NCBI GenBank assembly: GCA_028708945.1
Contig: JAQVXV010000028.1
Location: 1 to 9,461 of the forward strand
Source of the DNA: Bacilli bacterium
Lineage (GTDB): Bacteria; Bacillota_I; Bacilli_A; RF39; UBA660
Length of the DNA: 9,461 nt
Direction of reading: 5' to 3'
Positions 1 to 7,030 of this stretch are shown here, piece after piece. The position numbers and the translations under genes were made by a program. How positions within the stretch are numbered: position 1 is the first letter of the stretch; every line of letters starts with the position of its first letter. The notes under the pieces are model-generated. The model had not been told where the DNA came from. It did no database searches and was given only the letters and a program-made list of their open reading frames with translations.

Positions 1-2
1 AC

Positions 3-455
3 TCACTTAGAATGAGACCGGATCGCATTATAATTGGAGAAGTAAGAGGTAAAGAGACTTTCGATATGTTACAAGCTATGAATACTGGCCACAATGGTGG
101 AATGACAACATTACATGCTAATTCACCAGTTGATGCTTTAAATAGAATTGAAACAATGGTTTTAATGGCTGGTATGGAAATACCAATTAAAGCTATTAGA
201 GATTATATTGAGAATGCTATTGATTTAGTAATTCAAATCGAAAGATTAAGTGATGGAAAAAGAAGAATTACTAATATAAGTGAAGTAGTAAAAATTGAGA
301 ATAATGAAATAGAATTAAAGACAATTTTTGAATTTATTCAAAAGGATGTCACTAAAGATGAAGTAATTGGAGAATTTACAAAATCTAAAGTATTACCAAA
401 AATAACTAAGAAGATAGAGATAACAGGTCAAAAGGTTACAGAAATTTTTAAATAA
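3..455 (+). CDS. cpaF: CpaF/TadA-type secretion ATPase, C-terminal part (5' end outside window)
   Basis: This is the last ~150 residues of a VirB11/GspE-superfamily ATPase that powers assembly of Tad (Flp-type) pili at the cytoplasmic face of the membrane. The reading frame is open to the left edge, so the gene begins upstream and the ATG at 12 is an internal methionine. Visible family signatures are the Walker-B-like stretch [12 protein letters not shown], the segment [22 protein letters not shown] containing the histidine box, and the conserved [12 protein letters not shown] / [15 protein letters not shown] region. The P-loop would lie upstream of the window. The tail after about residue 95 ([14 protein letters not shown] and onward) is the usual variable C-terminus. 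The gene lies 20 nt before tadB in the same orientation and is almost certainly co-transcribed with it. The family is certain; the symbol cpaF versus tadA is a naming choice. Confidence 0.93.
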   Translation, partial: SLRMRPDRIIIGEVRGKETFDMLQAMNTGHNGGMTTLHANSPVDALNRIETMVLMAGMEIPIKAIRDYIENAIDLVIQIERLSDGKRRITNISEVVKIENNEIELKTIFEFIQKDVTKDEVIGEFTKSKVLPKITKKIEITGQKVTEIFK

Positions 456-475
456 AATTAGAAGGGGCGATAATT

Positions 476-1486
476 ATGTTTAGTTTGTTATATCAGATAA
501 ACCAAACTGATATAGGTTTATTACTAATTTTATTTTTGATGCTAATTTTCTTTTTATGGCTTTTATTTCAATATATAAAAAGTGTTAAATTAGAAAAAAG
601 GTTAGGTAAATATAGTATTAATTCTGAGGTAGATAGTAAAATAAGTTTTTCGGATAATATATCTTTATTAACTAATAAAGCTATTAAATCGTTATCAAAA
701 ATATTATCTAACTTAAATGTTAAAGGGAAATTTTATACTAAATATATAGGAACATTTAGTAGTTTTTATGAAAAAGAAACAGACTTTATAGCTACTAAAA
801 TAATGTTTTCGTTGATGTTGTTATTTACGGTGTTGATATCACAAATATTTATTTTAAGCTTAACTAATATTTATACAATTGTATTAGCGCTAATAATTGG
901 TTATTTTGTTTTAGATATTATCTACATTGTTAGATATAATAATTACCGCAAACAATTAGAATCAGACTTCTTAAATTCAATTGTTATTATGAATAGTGCA
1001 TTTAAAGCAGGAAAAAGTATCAGTCAAGCAATTGAGATCGTAGGTTTAGAACTAAAAGGAAATATTGGTAAAGAATTTAGCAAAATGTCTTTAGAATTAA
1101 ACTGTGGATTATCAATTGAGACAATATTTAAAAGATTTTCAGAGAGAATCAAACTAGATGAAATAAATTATCTCGCTTCATCTTTAATTGTGTTAAATAA
1201 AACTGGTGGTAATATTATAAAAATATTTCATTCAATTGAAAGAAATCTATATAATAAGAAAAAATTGAGACAAGAATATAAAACAATAACATCAGCATCA
1301 AAATTATTAATATATATATTGTTTTGTGTACCTTTAGTGTTTGTTTTAGTTATAAATATAATAAATCCAGGTTACTTTAAAGTCTTACTTGAAAGCTTAA
1401 CTGGATTAATAATGTTATTTATAATGGTATTTGTATACTTAATATATATTTATACGGTATACAAGACAATGAGAGTTAAGGTGTAA
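476..1486 (+). CDS. tadB: TadB-like type II secretion F-domain inner-membrane platform protein
   Basis: This 336-residue membrane protein is expected to form, with TadC, the inner-membrane platform on which the CpaF ATPase acts to assemble pili. Hydrophobic segments lie near residues 13-34, 106-130, 132-152, 275-298 and 308-331, separated by a long basic cytoplasmic region. The T2SSF domain spans roughly 165-295, with the typical pattern FLNSIVIMNSAFKAGKSIS followed by GKEFSKMSLELNCGLSIETIF and a conserved TGGNI turn before the last membrane pair. The start is an ATG with the purine-rich site GAAGGGG about 8 nt upstream. The gene follows cpaF by 20 nt and precedes tadC by 2 nt. Assignment as TadB rather than TadC rests on order and length, because the two are paralogous. 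Confidence 0.87.
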   Translation: MFSLLYQINQTDIGLLLILFLMLIFFLWLLFQYIKSVKLEKRLGKYSINSEVDSKISFSDNISLLTNKAIKSLSKILSNLNVKGKFYTKYIGTFSSFYEKETDFIATKIMFSLMLLFTVLISQIFILSLTNIYTIVLALIIGYFVLDIIYIVRYNNYRKQLESDFLNSIVIMNSAFKAGKSISQAIEIVGLELKGNIGKEFSKMSLELNCGLSIETIFKRFSERIKLDEINYLASSLIVLNKTGGNIIKIFHSIERNLYNKKKLRQEYKTITSASKLLIYILFCVPLVFVLVINIINPGYFKVLLESLTGLIMLFIMVFVYLIYIYTVYKTMRVKV

Positions 1487-1488
1487 AT

Positions 1489-2181
1489 ATGAGCGGAATA
1501 AACAGAATCTACTCTAAGAAAGAAATTGATTTAATTAATGGAAAAATATCTAAATTAGGTAGTACTAAAATAACCACAAATGACTTTTTAAAATTTAGAT
1601 TATTAGGAACTATTTTAGTTTTTATAATTGCATTATTTTATAGTTCAAATCTTTTAATACCACCTTTATTAGCAATTTTTTCTTATTTTTTAATATATTA
1701 TATTATAATAGAAATACCTTATAAGAAAAGGATAAAGAAACTAGAAAAAGAAGGTTTAGAGTTTTTTGAAATTCTAGCTCTAACACTAGAAAATAATAGA
1801 AATTTAGAGAAATCTTTAGAAATTACAACATTTAATTTAGATTCAGAATTAAGTAATGAATTTAAAAAATGTTTATTTGAATTAAAATTTGGTAAATCTT
1901 TAAATGAAGCATTAGAGAATATGCAGATGAGAATACCAAGTGATACAATAAATAACATAATACTAAACATTATTGAAACTAATAATTTTGGTAATGATAT
2001 CATAGGAACTCTATATGCCCAAGTAGAATTTTTAAGGGAAAAAGAGATCCAAGAGATAAAAGAAACTATCAATAAAATACCTAATAAAATAAGCGTAATA
2101 TCAGTTTTATTCTTTATACCTCTGATATTGCTAATGATTTTAGGACCAATGATACTTAAATTAGTAGGAGGTAATTTATGA
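1489..2181 (+). CDS. tadC: TadC-like type II secretion F-domain membrane protein
   Basis: This 230-residue protein is the second platform component of the Tad pilus machine. Membrane segments are visible near residues 35-53, 55-74 and 200-226. Between them is a cytoplasmic T2SSF-type helical bundle (about 88-190) with the pattern EFFEILALTLENNRNLEKSLE, then ELSNEFKKCLFELKFGKSLNEAL and a TNNFGNDI turn equivalent to TGGNI in TadB. An AAGGTG ribosome site overlaps the end of tadB and the gap to tadB is 2 nt, so translation is probably coupled. The protein is shorter than many TadC proteins, with a brief N-terminal region, but appears intact. Its stop codon overlaps the murC start (ATGA). No prepilin or TadE/F gene follows, so those parts must lie upstream or elsewhere. 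Confidence 0.85.
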   Translation: MSGINRIYSKKEIDLINGKISKLGSTKITTNDFLKFRLLGTILVFIIALFYSSNLLIPPLLAIFSYFLIYYIIIEIPYKKRIKKLEKEGLEFFEILALTLENNRNLEKSLEITTFNLDSELSNEFKKCLFELKFGKSLNEALENMQMRIPSDTINNIILNIIETNNFGNDIIGTLYAQVEFLREKEIQEIKETINKIPNKISVISVLFFIPLILLMILGPMILKLVGGNL

Positions 2182-3494
2182 AATATTATTTAATTGGTAT
2201 AAAAGGTGCAGGAATGAGTGCTTTAGGTCTAATTTTAAATGATTTGGGCTATAATGTAGTCGGTTATGATGATGAAGAATCATATCAGTTTACAGAAGAA
2301 AAACTAATCAAAAGAAATATTTCTATTCATACTAAACCAAATGAAGATTTAGATCAAAAAACTATTGTTGTAAGAAGTACAGCTATAAAAGATAATCATC
2401 CTGAAATTGTAAAAGCAAAACAATTGAATTTAAGAATATACGAATATAATGAAATGCTAGGTAAACTTGCGAATATGTTCGATGGAATTACTATTGCTGG
2501 ATGTCATGGGAAAACGACAACAACATCTTTAATGGCACATGTTTTAAATAATATTATTGGTTGTAATTATCTAATAGGAGATGGAACTGGGTATGCAAAT
2601 AAAGAAAACAAAAAATTTGTTTTAGAAGCTTGTGAGTACTATCGCCATTTCTTAGTTTATGAACCAGAATATGCAGTAATTACTAATATTGATTTAGATC
2701 ACGTTGACTATTATAAAGATATGGATGATGTTATTTCGGCATATCAAGAGTATGGAAACAATGCTTCAAAAATGGTAATTGCCTGTGGAGATGATCCTTA
2801 TACTCATAGTTTAGAGTTAAATACACCTTGTTTTTATTACGGTATCAAAGAAGATAATGATATCATTGCTAAAAACGTGGAATATTCTAAAGATGGTATA
2901 AAATTTGAAGTATTTGTGGAAGATAATTACTATGGTTCTTTTGATTTACCCTTTTATGGTAAACATATGCTTTTAAATTCTTTAGCTGTAATAGGAGTAT
3001 GTTATTACGAAAGATTAGAGGCTAAAGAAGTAGCAAAACATTTAAAAACTTTTAAAGGAGCTGGAAGAAGAGTAGAAGAGACTATTCTTGACAGTACTAT
3101 TGTAGTCGATGATTATGCTCATCATCCAAATGAAGTAAGAGCTGTTATTAAAGGTTTAAAACAAAAATATCCAGATAAAAAGGTCATTACAATTTTTCAA
3201 CCACATACATTTTCAAGAACGAGTGAATTTTATGAAGAGATTGCAACAGCCTTAAATTTATCTGATTATTCATATGTGCTAGATATTTATCCGGCAAGAG
3301 AAAAACAAGAAGATTTTAAAGATATAACAAGTCAAATGATTATTGATTTATTAAATAATGGTGAACATATTGATGAGTCTACCTCTTCAAAATTGTATCA
3401 ACATAAGGATAATGTAATCTTATTTATGAGTCCTAAAGAAATCACTAAAATTAAGAAAGATGTAATTTCACATTTTGAAAGTGAATTAAAATAG
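2178..3494 (+). CDS. murC: UDP-N-acetylmuramate--L-alanine ligase (MurC)
   Basis: MurC is the cytoplasmic ATP-dependent ligase that adds L-alanine to UDP-MurNAc, the first amino acid of the peptidoglycan stem peptide. The 438 residues match the family's usual length. The N-terminal Rossmann domain opens with the glycine-rich loop GIKGAGMSALG (7-17). The central ATPase domain has the P-loop GCHGKTTTTS (108-117) and the segment ACEYYRHF...ITNIDLDHVDYY (151-179). The C-terminal domain carries GAGRRVE (294-300), the DDYAHHPNE stretch (311-319), QPHTFSRT (341-348) and DIYPAREKQ (369-377). A strong AGGAGG site lies inside the end of tadC and the ATG overlaps the tadC stop by 4 nt, so murC depends on the tad transcript with no room for its own promoter. 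A hairpin directly follows the stop. Peptidoglycan synthesis confirms a walled organism. Confidence 0.95.
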   Translation: MKYYLIGIKGAGMSALGLILNDLGYNVVGYDDEESYQFTEEKLIKRNISIHTKPNEDLDQKTIVVRSTAIKDNHPEIVKAKQLNLRIYEYNEMLGKLANMFDGITIAGCHGKTTTTSLMAHVLNNIIGCNYLIGDGTGYANKENKKFVLEACEYYRHFLVYEPEYAVITNIDLDHVDYYKDMDDVISAYQEYGNNASKMVIACGDDPYTHSLELNTPCFYYGIKEDNDIIAKNVEYSKDGIKFEVFVEDNYYGSFDLPFYGKHMLLNSLAVIGVCYYERLEAKEVAKHLKTFKGAGRRVEETILDSTIVVDDYAHHPNEVRAVIKGLKQKYPDKKVITIFQPHTFSRTSEFYEEIATALNLSDYSYVLDIYPAREKQEDFKDITSQMIIDLLNNGEHIDESTSSKLYQHKDNVILFMSPKEITKIKKDVISHFESELK

Positions 3495-3511
3495 ACACAT
3501 ATGTGTCTTTT
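3493..3511 (+). terminator. Short hairpin terminator after murC
   Basis: AGACAC (3493-3498) pairs perfectly with GTGTCT (3503-3508) around an ATAT loop, followed by TTTT and an AT-rich stretch, with AAAA just upstream that could extend pairing. It overlaps the murC stop codon. The 6-bp stem is short, so termination may be partial. Confidence 0.6.
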
Positions 3512-3514
3512 AAT

Positions 3515-3543
3515 TTGTAAAATGTATAATTTAATGTTATAAT
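3515..3543 (+). promoter_or_regulatory. SigA-type promoter for the LTA-synthase-like gene
   Basis: A -35 box TTGTAA (3515-3520) and a perfect -10 TATAAT (3538-3543) are separated by 17 nt, and a TGT just before the -10 gives an extended -10 (TGn). Transcription would start near 3550, about 20 nt before the GTG start codon. A second TATAAT at 3525-3530 lacks a good -35. Confidence 0.6.
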
Positions 3544-3569
3544 TTTTAGTGTTATGAAGAGGTGTACAT

Positions 3570-5627
3570 GTGGAAAAAATAAAAGAACTTGTTAATCAAA
3601 AAATTCCAAAATGTAAAAAAGTAGTTAGTAATGCTATAAAGACAAGCAAGAACTATATTCAAACAAATATCTTGTTTATGTCTTTTGTAATATTGTCAGC
3701 AACAAATGGAGCAATTTTAAGACAACTCACTGTTGGTGGTTTCTTTGATACTGATCCTTTTTTGGCCGATCTTGCAATAATTATGATAATAGGTGCTTTA
3801 GGATATTTTATAAAACCTAAATCGCAACACAAATATTTTATAATTACGCTATTGATAACATCGGCAATATGTACTATTAATTCTATCTATTATACTAATT
3901 ATTTAACGTTTACATCTATTTCGATGTTAAGTACTTCTACTCAATTAGTAGGGGTTGCTAATGCTGTTTTTGAAGAAATAATGGAAGCTAAAGATTTAAT
4001 ATTTTTAATCGCACCAATTATTTTATATATAATACATAGATTGTTAAGAAAAAATAAATATTATGAATATGTAGAAAAGATTGAAATAGGTCGAATAAGG
4101 GCTTTAAATACCATTATTGGTGGTTTAATTGTCTTAGGTTTTTTCTTAACTACAGTTACTGGAACTGATTTAAGTCGATTAGGAAAACAATGGAATCGTG
4201 AATATATTGTCATAAAGTTTGGTATTTATACATATCAAATTAATGATGTTATTGCCAGTGCTAAATCAAAGTTAATACCTTTATTTGGATACGATGAAGC
4301 TTTAAAAGAATTCAGAGAATTTTATGAAGTTGAAAAAGAAGTAACTAAAAATAAATATACTAATATTTTAAAAGGTAAAAACATTATTGTAATACATGCC
4401 GAAAGTATTCAAAATTTCTTAATAAATAAAACAATTAATGGAGTAGAAGTAACTCCTAATTTAAATAGATTAGCAAAAGAAGGAATATATGCATCTAATT
4501 TCTATGCTCAAGAGAGTGTTGGAACTAGTAGTGATAGTGAATTTACATTTTCTACTTCACTATTACCAGCATCAAGTGGAACCGTTTTTGTCAGTTATTG
4601 GGATAGAAAATATGAATCAATTCAAAAGTTATTAAATGAAAAAAATTACTATACTTTTAGTATGCATGGCAACAATGGATCTTTTTGGAATCGTAATGTT
4701 GTTCATATTAATACCTTGGGTTATAACAAGTACTTCTCTTACAAAGATACATATACTATGGATGAAATAATAGGTTTAGGAATAAGCGATGCATCATTTT
4801 TTAGACAATCTGTGCCAATTATGAAAGATATAAGTCAAGAAAATAAAAACTTTTTTGGAACTTTAATTATGCTTACTAATCATACTCCTTTTACAGATAT
4901 CGAAAAAATGAGTGAATTTGAAGTTGATTGGAAATATGAAACAATTAATTTTAAAACTGGTCAAAAAGAAATTGCCAGTGCTCCATATTTAGAGGGAACA
5001 ACTTTAGGAAGTTATATTAAATCATCACATTATGCCGATCAAGCAATTGGAAGTTTTATAAAGGATTTAGAAGCACAAGGTCTATTAGAAAATGCCGCTT
5101 TAGTAATATATGGCGATCATGATGCTAAACTTAAAAAATCTGATTTTGTTAGATATTATAATTATGATCCTTATAATAATGCAATTTTATCTGCTAATGA
5201 TGAGGACTATATACCAGTAGATTATTATACTTATGAATTAAATCGTAAAGTACCATTTATTATATGGTCTAAGAATAAAAAATTTAGAACTGAAGTAACT
5301 GAAGTAATGGGTATGTATGATGTGCTACCAACTTTAGCAAATATGATGGGTTTAAAAACAAAATATGCTTTAGGAAACGATATTTTCAGTGTTAAAGAGA
5401 ATGTAGTTGTTTTTCCAGATGGGAATTGGTTAACTAATAAACTTTATTATAATAGTCAAAAAGATGAGGGAAGATTTTTTGTCCCTGATGAATCTGTAAG
5501 TCAAGAATACATCAATAATTATAATGAATATTCTCAAAAACTAATATCGATTTCAAACAATATAATAGTTCATGATTTAATTAGAAAAACTGAAGAAATT
5601 CAAGCAATTAAAGAGATTGTTAAATAA
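3570..5627 (+). CDS. LTA synthase family membrane sulfatase (polyglycerol-phosphate transferase-like)
   Basis: This 685-residue protein has LtaS architecture: a multi-pass N-terminal membrane domain (hydrophobic segments near 33-50, 65-81, 89-108, 140-157 and 178-198) and an extracellular alkaline-phosphatase/sulfatase domain from about 268. Family enzymes transfer glycerol-phosphate from phosphatidylglycerol to build lipoteichoic acid, or act as related phosphotransferases. By alignment in mind with S. aureus LtaS, the metal and catalytic positions are E278 (HAES), the nucleophile position in GTSSDSE (S320, where LtaS has Thr), D516 and H517 (YGDHD), plus H366, W373, R375 and H438 (NHTPF). 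The start is GTG: GAGG lies ~8 nt upstream, while the ATG two bases earlier is in another frame that stops after four codons. Length fits the family (about 600-700). It has its own promoter and precedes a tRNA gene. Substrate is not provable from sequence. Confidence 0.88.
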   Translation: MEKIKELVNQKIPKCKKVVSNAIKTSKNYIQTNILFMSFVILSATNGAILRQLTVGGFFDTDPFLADLAIIMIIGALGYFIKPKSQHKYFIITLLITSAICTINSIYYTNYLTFTSISMLSTSTQLVGVANAVFEEIMEAKDLIFLIAPIILYIIHRLLRKNKYYEYVEKIEIGRIRALNTIIGGLIVLGFFLTTVTGTDLSRLGKQWNREYIVIKFGIYTYQINDVIASAKSKLIPLFGYDEALKEFREFYEVEKEVTKNKYTNILKGKNIIVIHAESIQNFLINKTINGVEVTPNLNRLAKEGIYASNFYAQESVGTSSDSEFTFSTSLLPASSGTVFVSYWDRKYESIQKLLNEKNYYTFSMHGNNGSFWNRNVVHINTLGYNKYFSYKDTYTMDEIIGLGISDASFFRQSVPIMKDISQENKNFFGTLIMLTNHTPFTDIEKMSEFEVDWKYETINFKTGQKEIASAPYLEGTTLGSYIKSSHYADQAIGSFIKDLEAQGLLENAALVIYGDHDAKLKKSDFVRYYNYDPYNNAILSANDEDYIPVDYYTYELNRKVPFIIWSKNKKFRTEVTEVMGMYDVLPTLANMMGLKTKYALGNDIFSVKENVVVFPDGNWLTNKLYYNSQKDEGRFFVPDESVSQEYINNYNEYSQKLISISNNIIVHDLIRKTEEIQAIKEIVK

Positions 5628-5632
5628 ATATG

Positions 5633-5661
5633 TTGCCAATTATATTATTATTTGATATAAT
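5633..5661 (+). promoter_or_regulatory. Promoter of the tRNA-Cys gene
   Basis: TTGCCA (5633-5638, five of six consensus bases) and a perfect TATAAT (5656-5661) are separated by 17 nt. The predicted start near 5668 lies 9 nt before the mature tRNA 5' end. There is no terminator between the sulfatase stop and this promoter, so some read-through into the tRNA is possible. Confidence 0.75.
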
Positions 5662-5676
5662 TTAATTGGTTTAACT

Positions 5677-5750
5677 GGGGCCATAGCCAAGTGGTAAGGC
5701 ATGGGACTGCAACTCCCCGAGCGTCGGTTCGACTCCGTCTGGCCCCTCCA
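5677..5750 (+). tRNA. tRNA-Cys (anticodon GCA)
   Basis: The 74-nt sequence folds as a cloverleaf: acceptor GGGGCCA (5677-5683) pairs with TGGCCCC, the discriminator is T as expected for tRNA-Cys, and CCA is encoded. The D-arm is AGCC...GGC with loop AAGTGGTAA. The anticodon loop CTGCAAC gives GCA, decoding UGC and UGU. The T-loop is TTCGACT. Two stem positions are imperfect: T·C at the base of the anticodon stem (27-43) and T·T in the T stem (50-64). Everything else is canonical, so it is probably functional. Confidence 0.95.
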
Positions 5751-5760
5751 CATAAAAATA

Positions 5761-5788
5761 ACTAAATTTATATGAATTTAGTTTTTTT
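5761..5788 (+). terminator. Rho-independent terminator after tRNA-Cys
   Basis: ACTAAATT (5761-5768) pairs with AATTTAGT (5775-5782) around a TATATG loop and is followed by seven T. It is nearly identical to the palindrome at 6463-6484. Confidence 0.8.
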
Positions 5789-5814
5789 GTTAAAACAAGT
5801 ATTACTATGCGCGA

Positions 5815-5830
5815 TATAATATATAAGAGG
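5815..5830 (+). promoter_or_regulatory. -10 box and ribosome site deciding the start of the Imm5-like gene
   Basis: A perfect TATAAT (5815-5820) with no convincing -35 is followed at once by AAGAGG (5825-5830), which lies 6 nt before the ATG at 5837. An in-frame ATG at 5807 lies upstream of the -10 and has no ribosome site, so the start at 5837 is preferred. If the -10 is used, the leader is only about 10 nt. Confidence 0.4.
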
Positions 5831-5836
5831 TATTTT

Positions 5837-6262
5837 ATGTTAGATGATTGTTTAGAAAATGTTAAAATAAAGTTATTAAAACAAAATCAAATACTTTTTT
5901 CAAGAGAAAGTGTATGTTTACAAGAACTACTTGAATTAATTAGAAAGCAAAAACATAGAACATTAGTTATGTGGGCTTTTACTTGTGTGGAAGAACCATT
6001 TAAAATTATGAAAGAAAATTATCCAAATGAAAAGAGACCTGAAGAAGCTATAAAATTATGTAAAGAATGGGCAAAAGGAAACGTGAAAATGCCAATTGCT
6101 AAAAAAGCTTTACTGCAAGTACATGCCATAGCAAAAGAAATAAAAAATCCAGTTCATATTGCTTTATGTCATGCAATTGGGCAGGCCTGTGCTACTGTAC
6201 ATGTTGAGACACATGCAATAGGTCTAGCTAAGCGCTATTGTAAAACAATATGGAATAAATAA
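5837..6262 (+). CDS. Imm5-like 'putative immunity protein' family, 3' end frameshifted
   Basis: A 141-residue helical protein resembling the family usually annotated 'putative immunity protein' (Imm5-like domain), which has no established biochemical activity. Recognisable family features are RTLVMWAFTCVEEPF (about 44-58), the NYPNEKRPEEAIKLCKEWAKG stretch and the Cys/His-rich helix ALCHAIGQACATVHVETHAIG followed by LAKRY. Family members normally continue past this point with another helical segment. Here the frame stops at 6262 and the next frame continues with a plausible remainder to 6428. Removing one T at 6260 would join them as W-N-K-N-C-K-D-Q. The ribosome site AAGAGG supports the ATG at 5837 over the ATG at 5807. 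No toxin gene is adjacent and it stands alone between two terminators, so a role in toxin immunity is not shown by context. Confidence 0.65.
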   Translation: MLDDCLENVKIKLLKQNQILFSRESVCLQELLELIRKQKHRTLVMWAFTCVEEPFKIMKENYPNEKRPEEAIKLCKEWAKGNVKMPIAKKALLQVHAIAKEIKNPVHIALCHAIGQACATVHVETHAIGLAKRYCKTIWNK

Positions 6263-6428
6263 TTGTAAAGATCAAATAGAGAATAAAATAAAATATTATA
6301 TTGAAACTTTAAACTATTGTGAAAAAAATATTGATAATAGCAAAAATAATTGGGTTTATTTCTTATTAGATGATAGCAAACCTAATAAGGAAAAATTATT
6401 ATTAAATAAATTAAAAAATAAAAAATAA
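6261..6428 (+). pseudogene. Displaced C-terminal remainder of the Imm5-like gene (frame +1)
   Basis: From 6261 the third forward frame is open to a TAA at 6426-6428 and encodes about 55 residues of helical, charged sequence including ENKIKYYIETLNYCEKNI and NNWVYFLLDDSKPNKEKLL. It has no start codon or ribosome site of its own. It sits exactly where the preceding gene loses its frame, and its content (a YYIETLNYCEK helix, then an acidic-basic end) suits the missing end of that protein. It is either a genuine single-base frameshift or a sequencing error in an A/T-rich run. Confidence 0.55.
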
Positions 6429-6462
6429 ATTTGGAATTTTTCTTGTTTCTTTTTACATAAAA

Positions 6463-6488
6463 ACTAAATTCATATGAATTTAGTTTTT
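6463..6488. terminator. Bidirectional terminator between convergent genes
   Basis: A perfect 22-nt palindrome (6463-6484) whose arms begin ACTAAATT is flanked by AAAA on the left and TTTTTT on the right, so each strand reads as a stem with a T tract. It separates the forward Imm5-like gene remnant from the reverse cupin gene, whose stop codon is 8 nt away, and so can serve both. The sequence matches the terminator at 5761-5782 at 21 of 22 positions. Confidence 0.8.
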
Positions 6489-6491
6489 TAT

Positions 6492-6923
6492 TTAATAATC
6501 ATTATTATGTTTCATGGCAATTTCTTTTGTTTGATGGACAGTTTGAAATGGATGATGTGGTGGAGCATAAACAGTAAATATTTTAAGTGAATTGATACTA
6601 TTGTTTATAATATTATGCCAAAAACCAGCTGGAACAAAAATAGCATCTTTTGGATTGACAATTTTGCGATAATCTAAATTATCTTTAGTAGCTCCCATCA
6701 ATGTAATTCCTTGACCTTGTTCAATAAATAATAATTGATCGTTATCAGGATGGACTTCTAATCCTATATCATCATTAGGATTAATACTCATTAAGGTAAC
6801 TTGTAAATGTTTACCTGTCCATATAGCGCGTCTATAGTCGTTGTTTAATTTAGCCGCCATTTCAGTATTTATAATATATGGTTGTCTTCCTTGATCTGTC
6901 AATGTTTGATTATCAAAAGACAT
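6492..6923 (-). CDS. Cupin-domain protein
   Basis: This is a small single-domain cupin of 143 residues. Cupin motif 1 is GLEVHPDNDQLLFIEQGQG, supplying likely metal ligands H58 and E68 with Asp/Gln at 62-63. Motif 2 is DAIFVPAGFWHNIIN with H103. The protein ends with the family-typical YAPPHHPFQTVHQTKEIA. Related proteins are common in Firmicutes and Bacteroidetes and often described as mannose-6-phosphate-isomerase-like cupins, but their substrate is not known. The start is uncertain: an in-frame GTG at 6944 overlaps the only good ribosome site (AAGGAG, 6944-6949), while the ATG at 6923 gives the usual distance to the conserved PYIINTE block but lies 20 nt from that site. I chose the ATG. 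The gene is divergent from the NTP pyrophosphatase and convergent with the Imm5-like gene. Confidence 0.82.
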   Translation of the reverse strand: MSFDNQTLTDQGRQPYIINTEMAAKLNNDYRRAIWTGKHLQVTLMSINPNDDIGLEVHPDNDQLLFIEQGQGITLMGATKDNLDYRKIVNPKDAIFVPAGFWHNIINNSINSLKIFTVYAPPHHPFQTVHQTKEIAMKHNNDY

Positions 6924-7005
6924 ATTGTAATTCGTAAAAACCACTCCTTATCTAAGATATTTTATGTTTATATCTTAAAGAAGTGATAAATGCTTATATA
7001 TTCTA

Positions 7006-7026
7006 TGATATAATTTGAGTGAGGTG
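7006..7026 (+). promoter_or_regulatory. Extended -10 promoter and ribosome site of the NTP pyrophosphatase gene
   Basis: TGA followed by a perfect TATAAT (7009-7014) forms an extended -10, without a clear -35. The predicted transcript starts near 7021, on top of the GTGAGGTG ribosome site (7019-7026), 5 nt before the ATG at 7031. This rules out the in-frame GTG at 7019 as the start. Confidence 0.5.
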
Positions 7027-7030
7027 TAAA

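Noticed and set aside
1719..2072. Long antisense open frame inside tadC
   Set aside because: It is the mirror of AT-rich tadC coding sequence, has no ribosome site or recognisable domain, and tadC is clearly coding.
3568..3582. Five-codon frame ATG TGG AAA AAA TAA overlapping the sulfatase start
   Set aside because: A 4-residue product is probably chance; the GTG at 3570 uses the same ribosome site and gives the conserved protein.
6245..6270. Programmed ribosomal frameshift in the Imm5-like gene
   Set aside because: No classic slippery heptamer with a downstream pseudoknot is visible; a simple indel is the more economical explanation.
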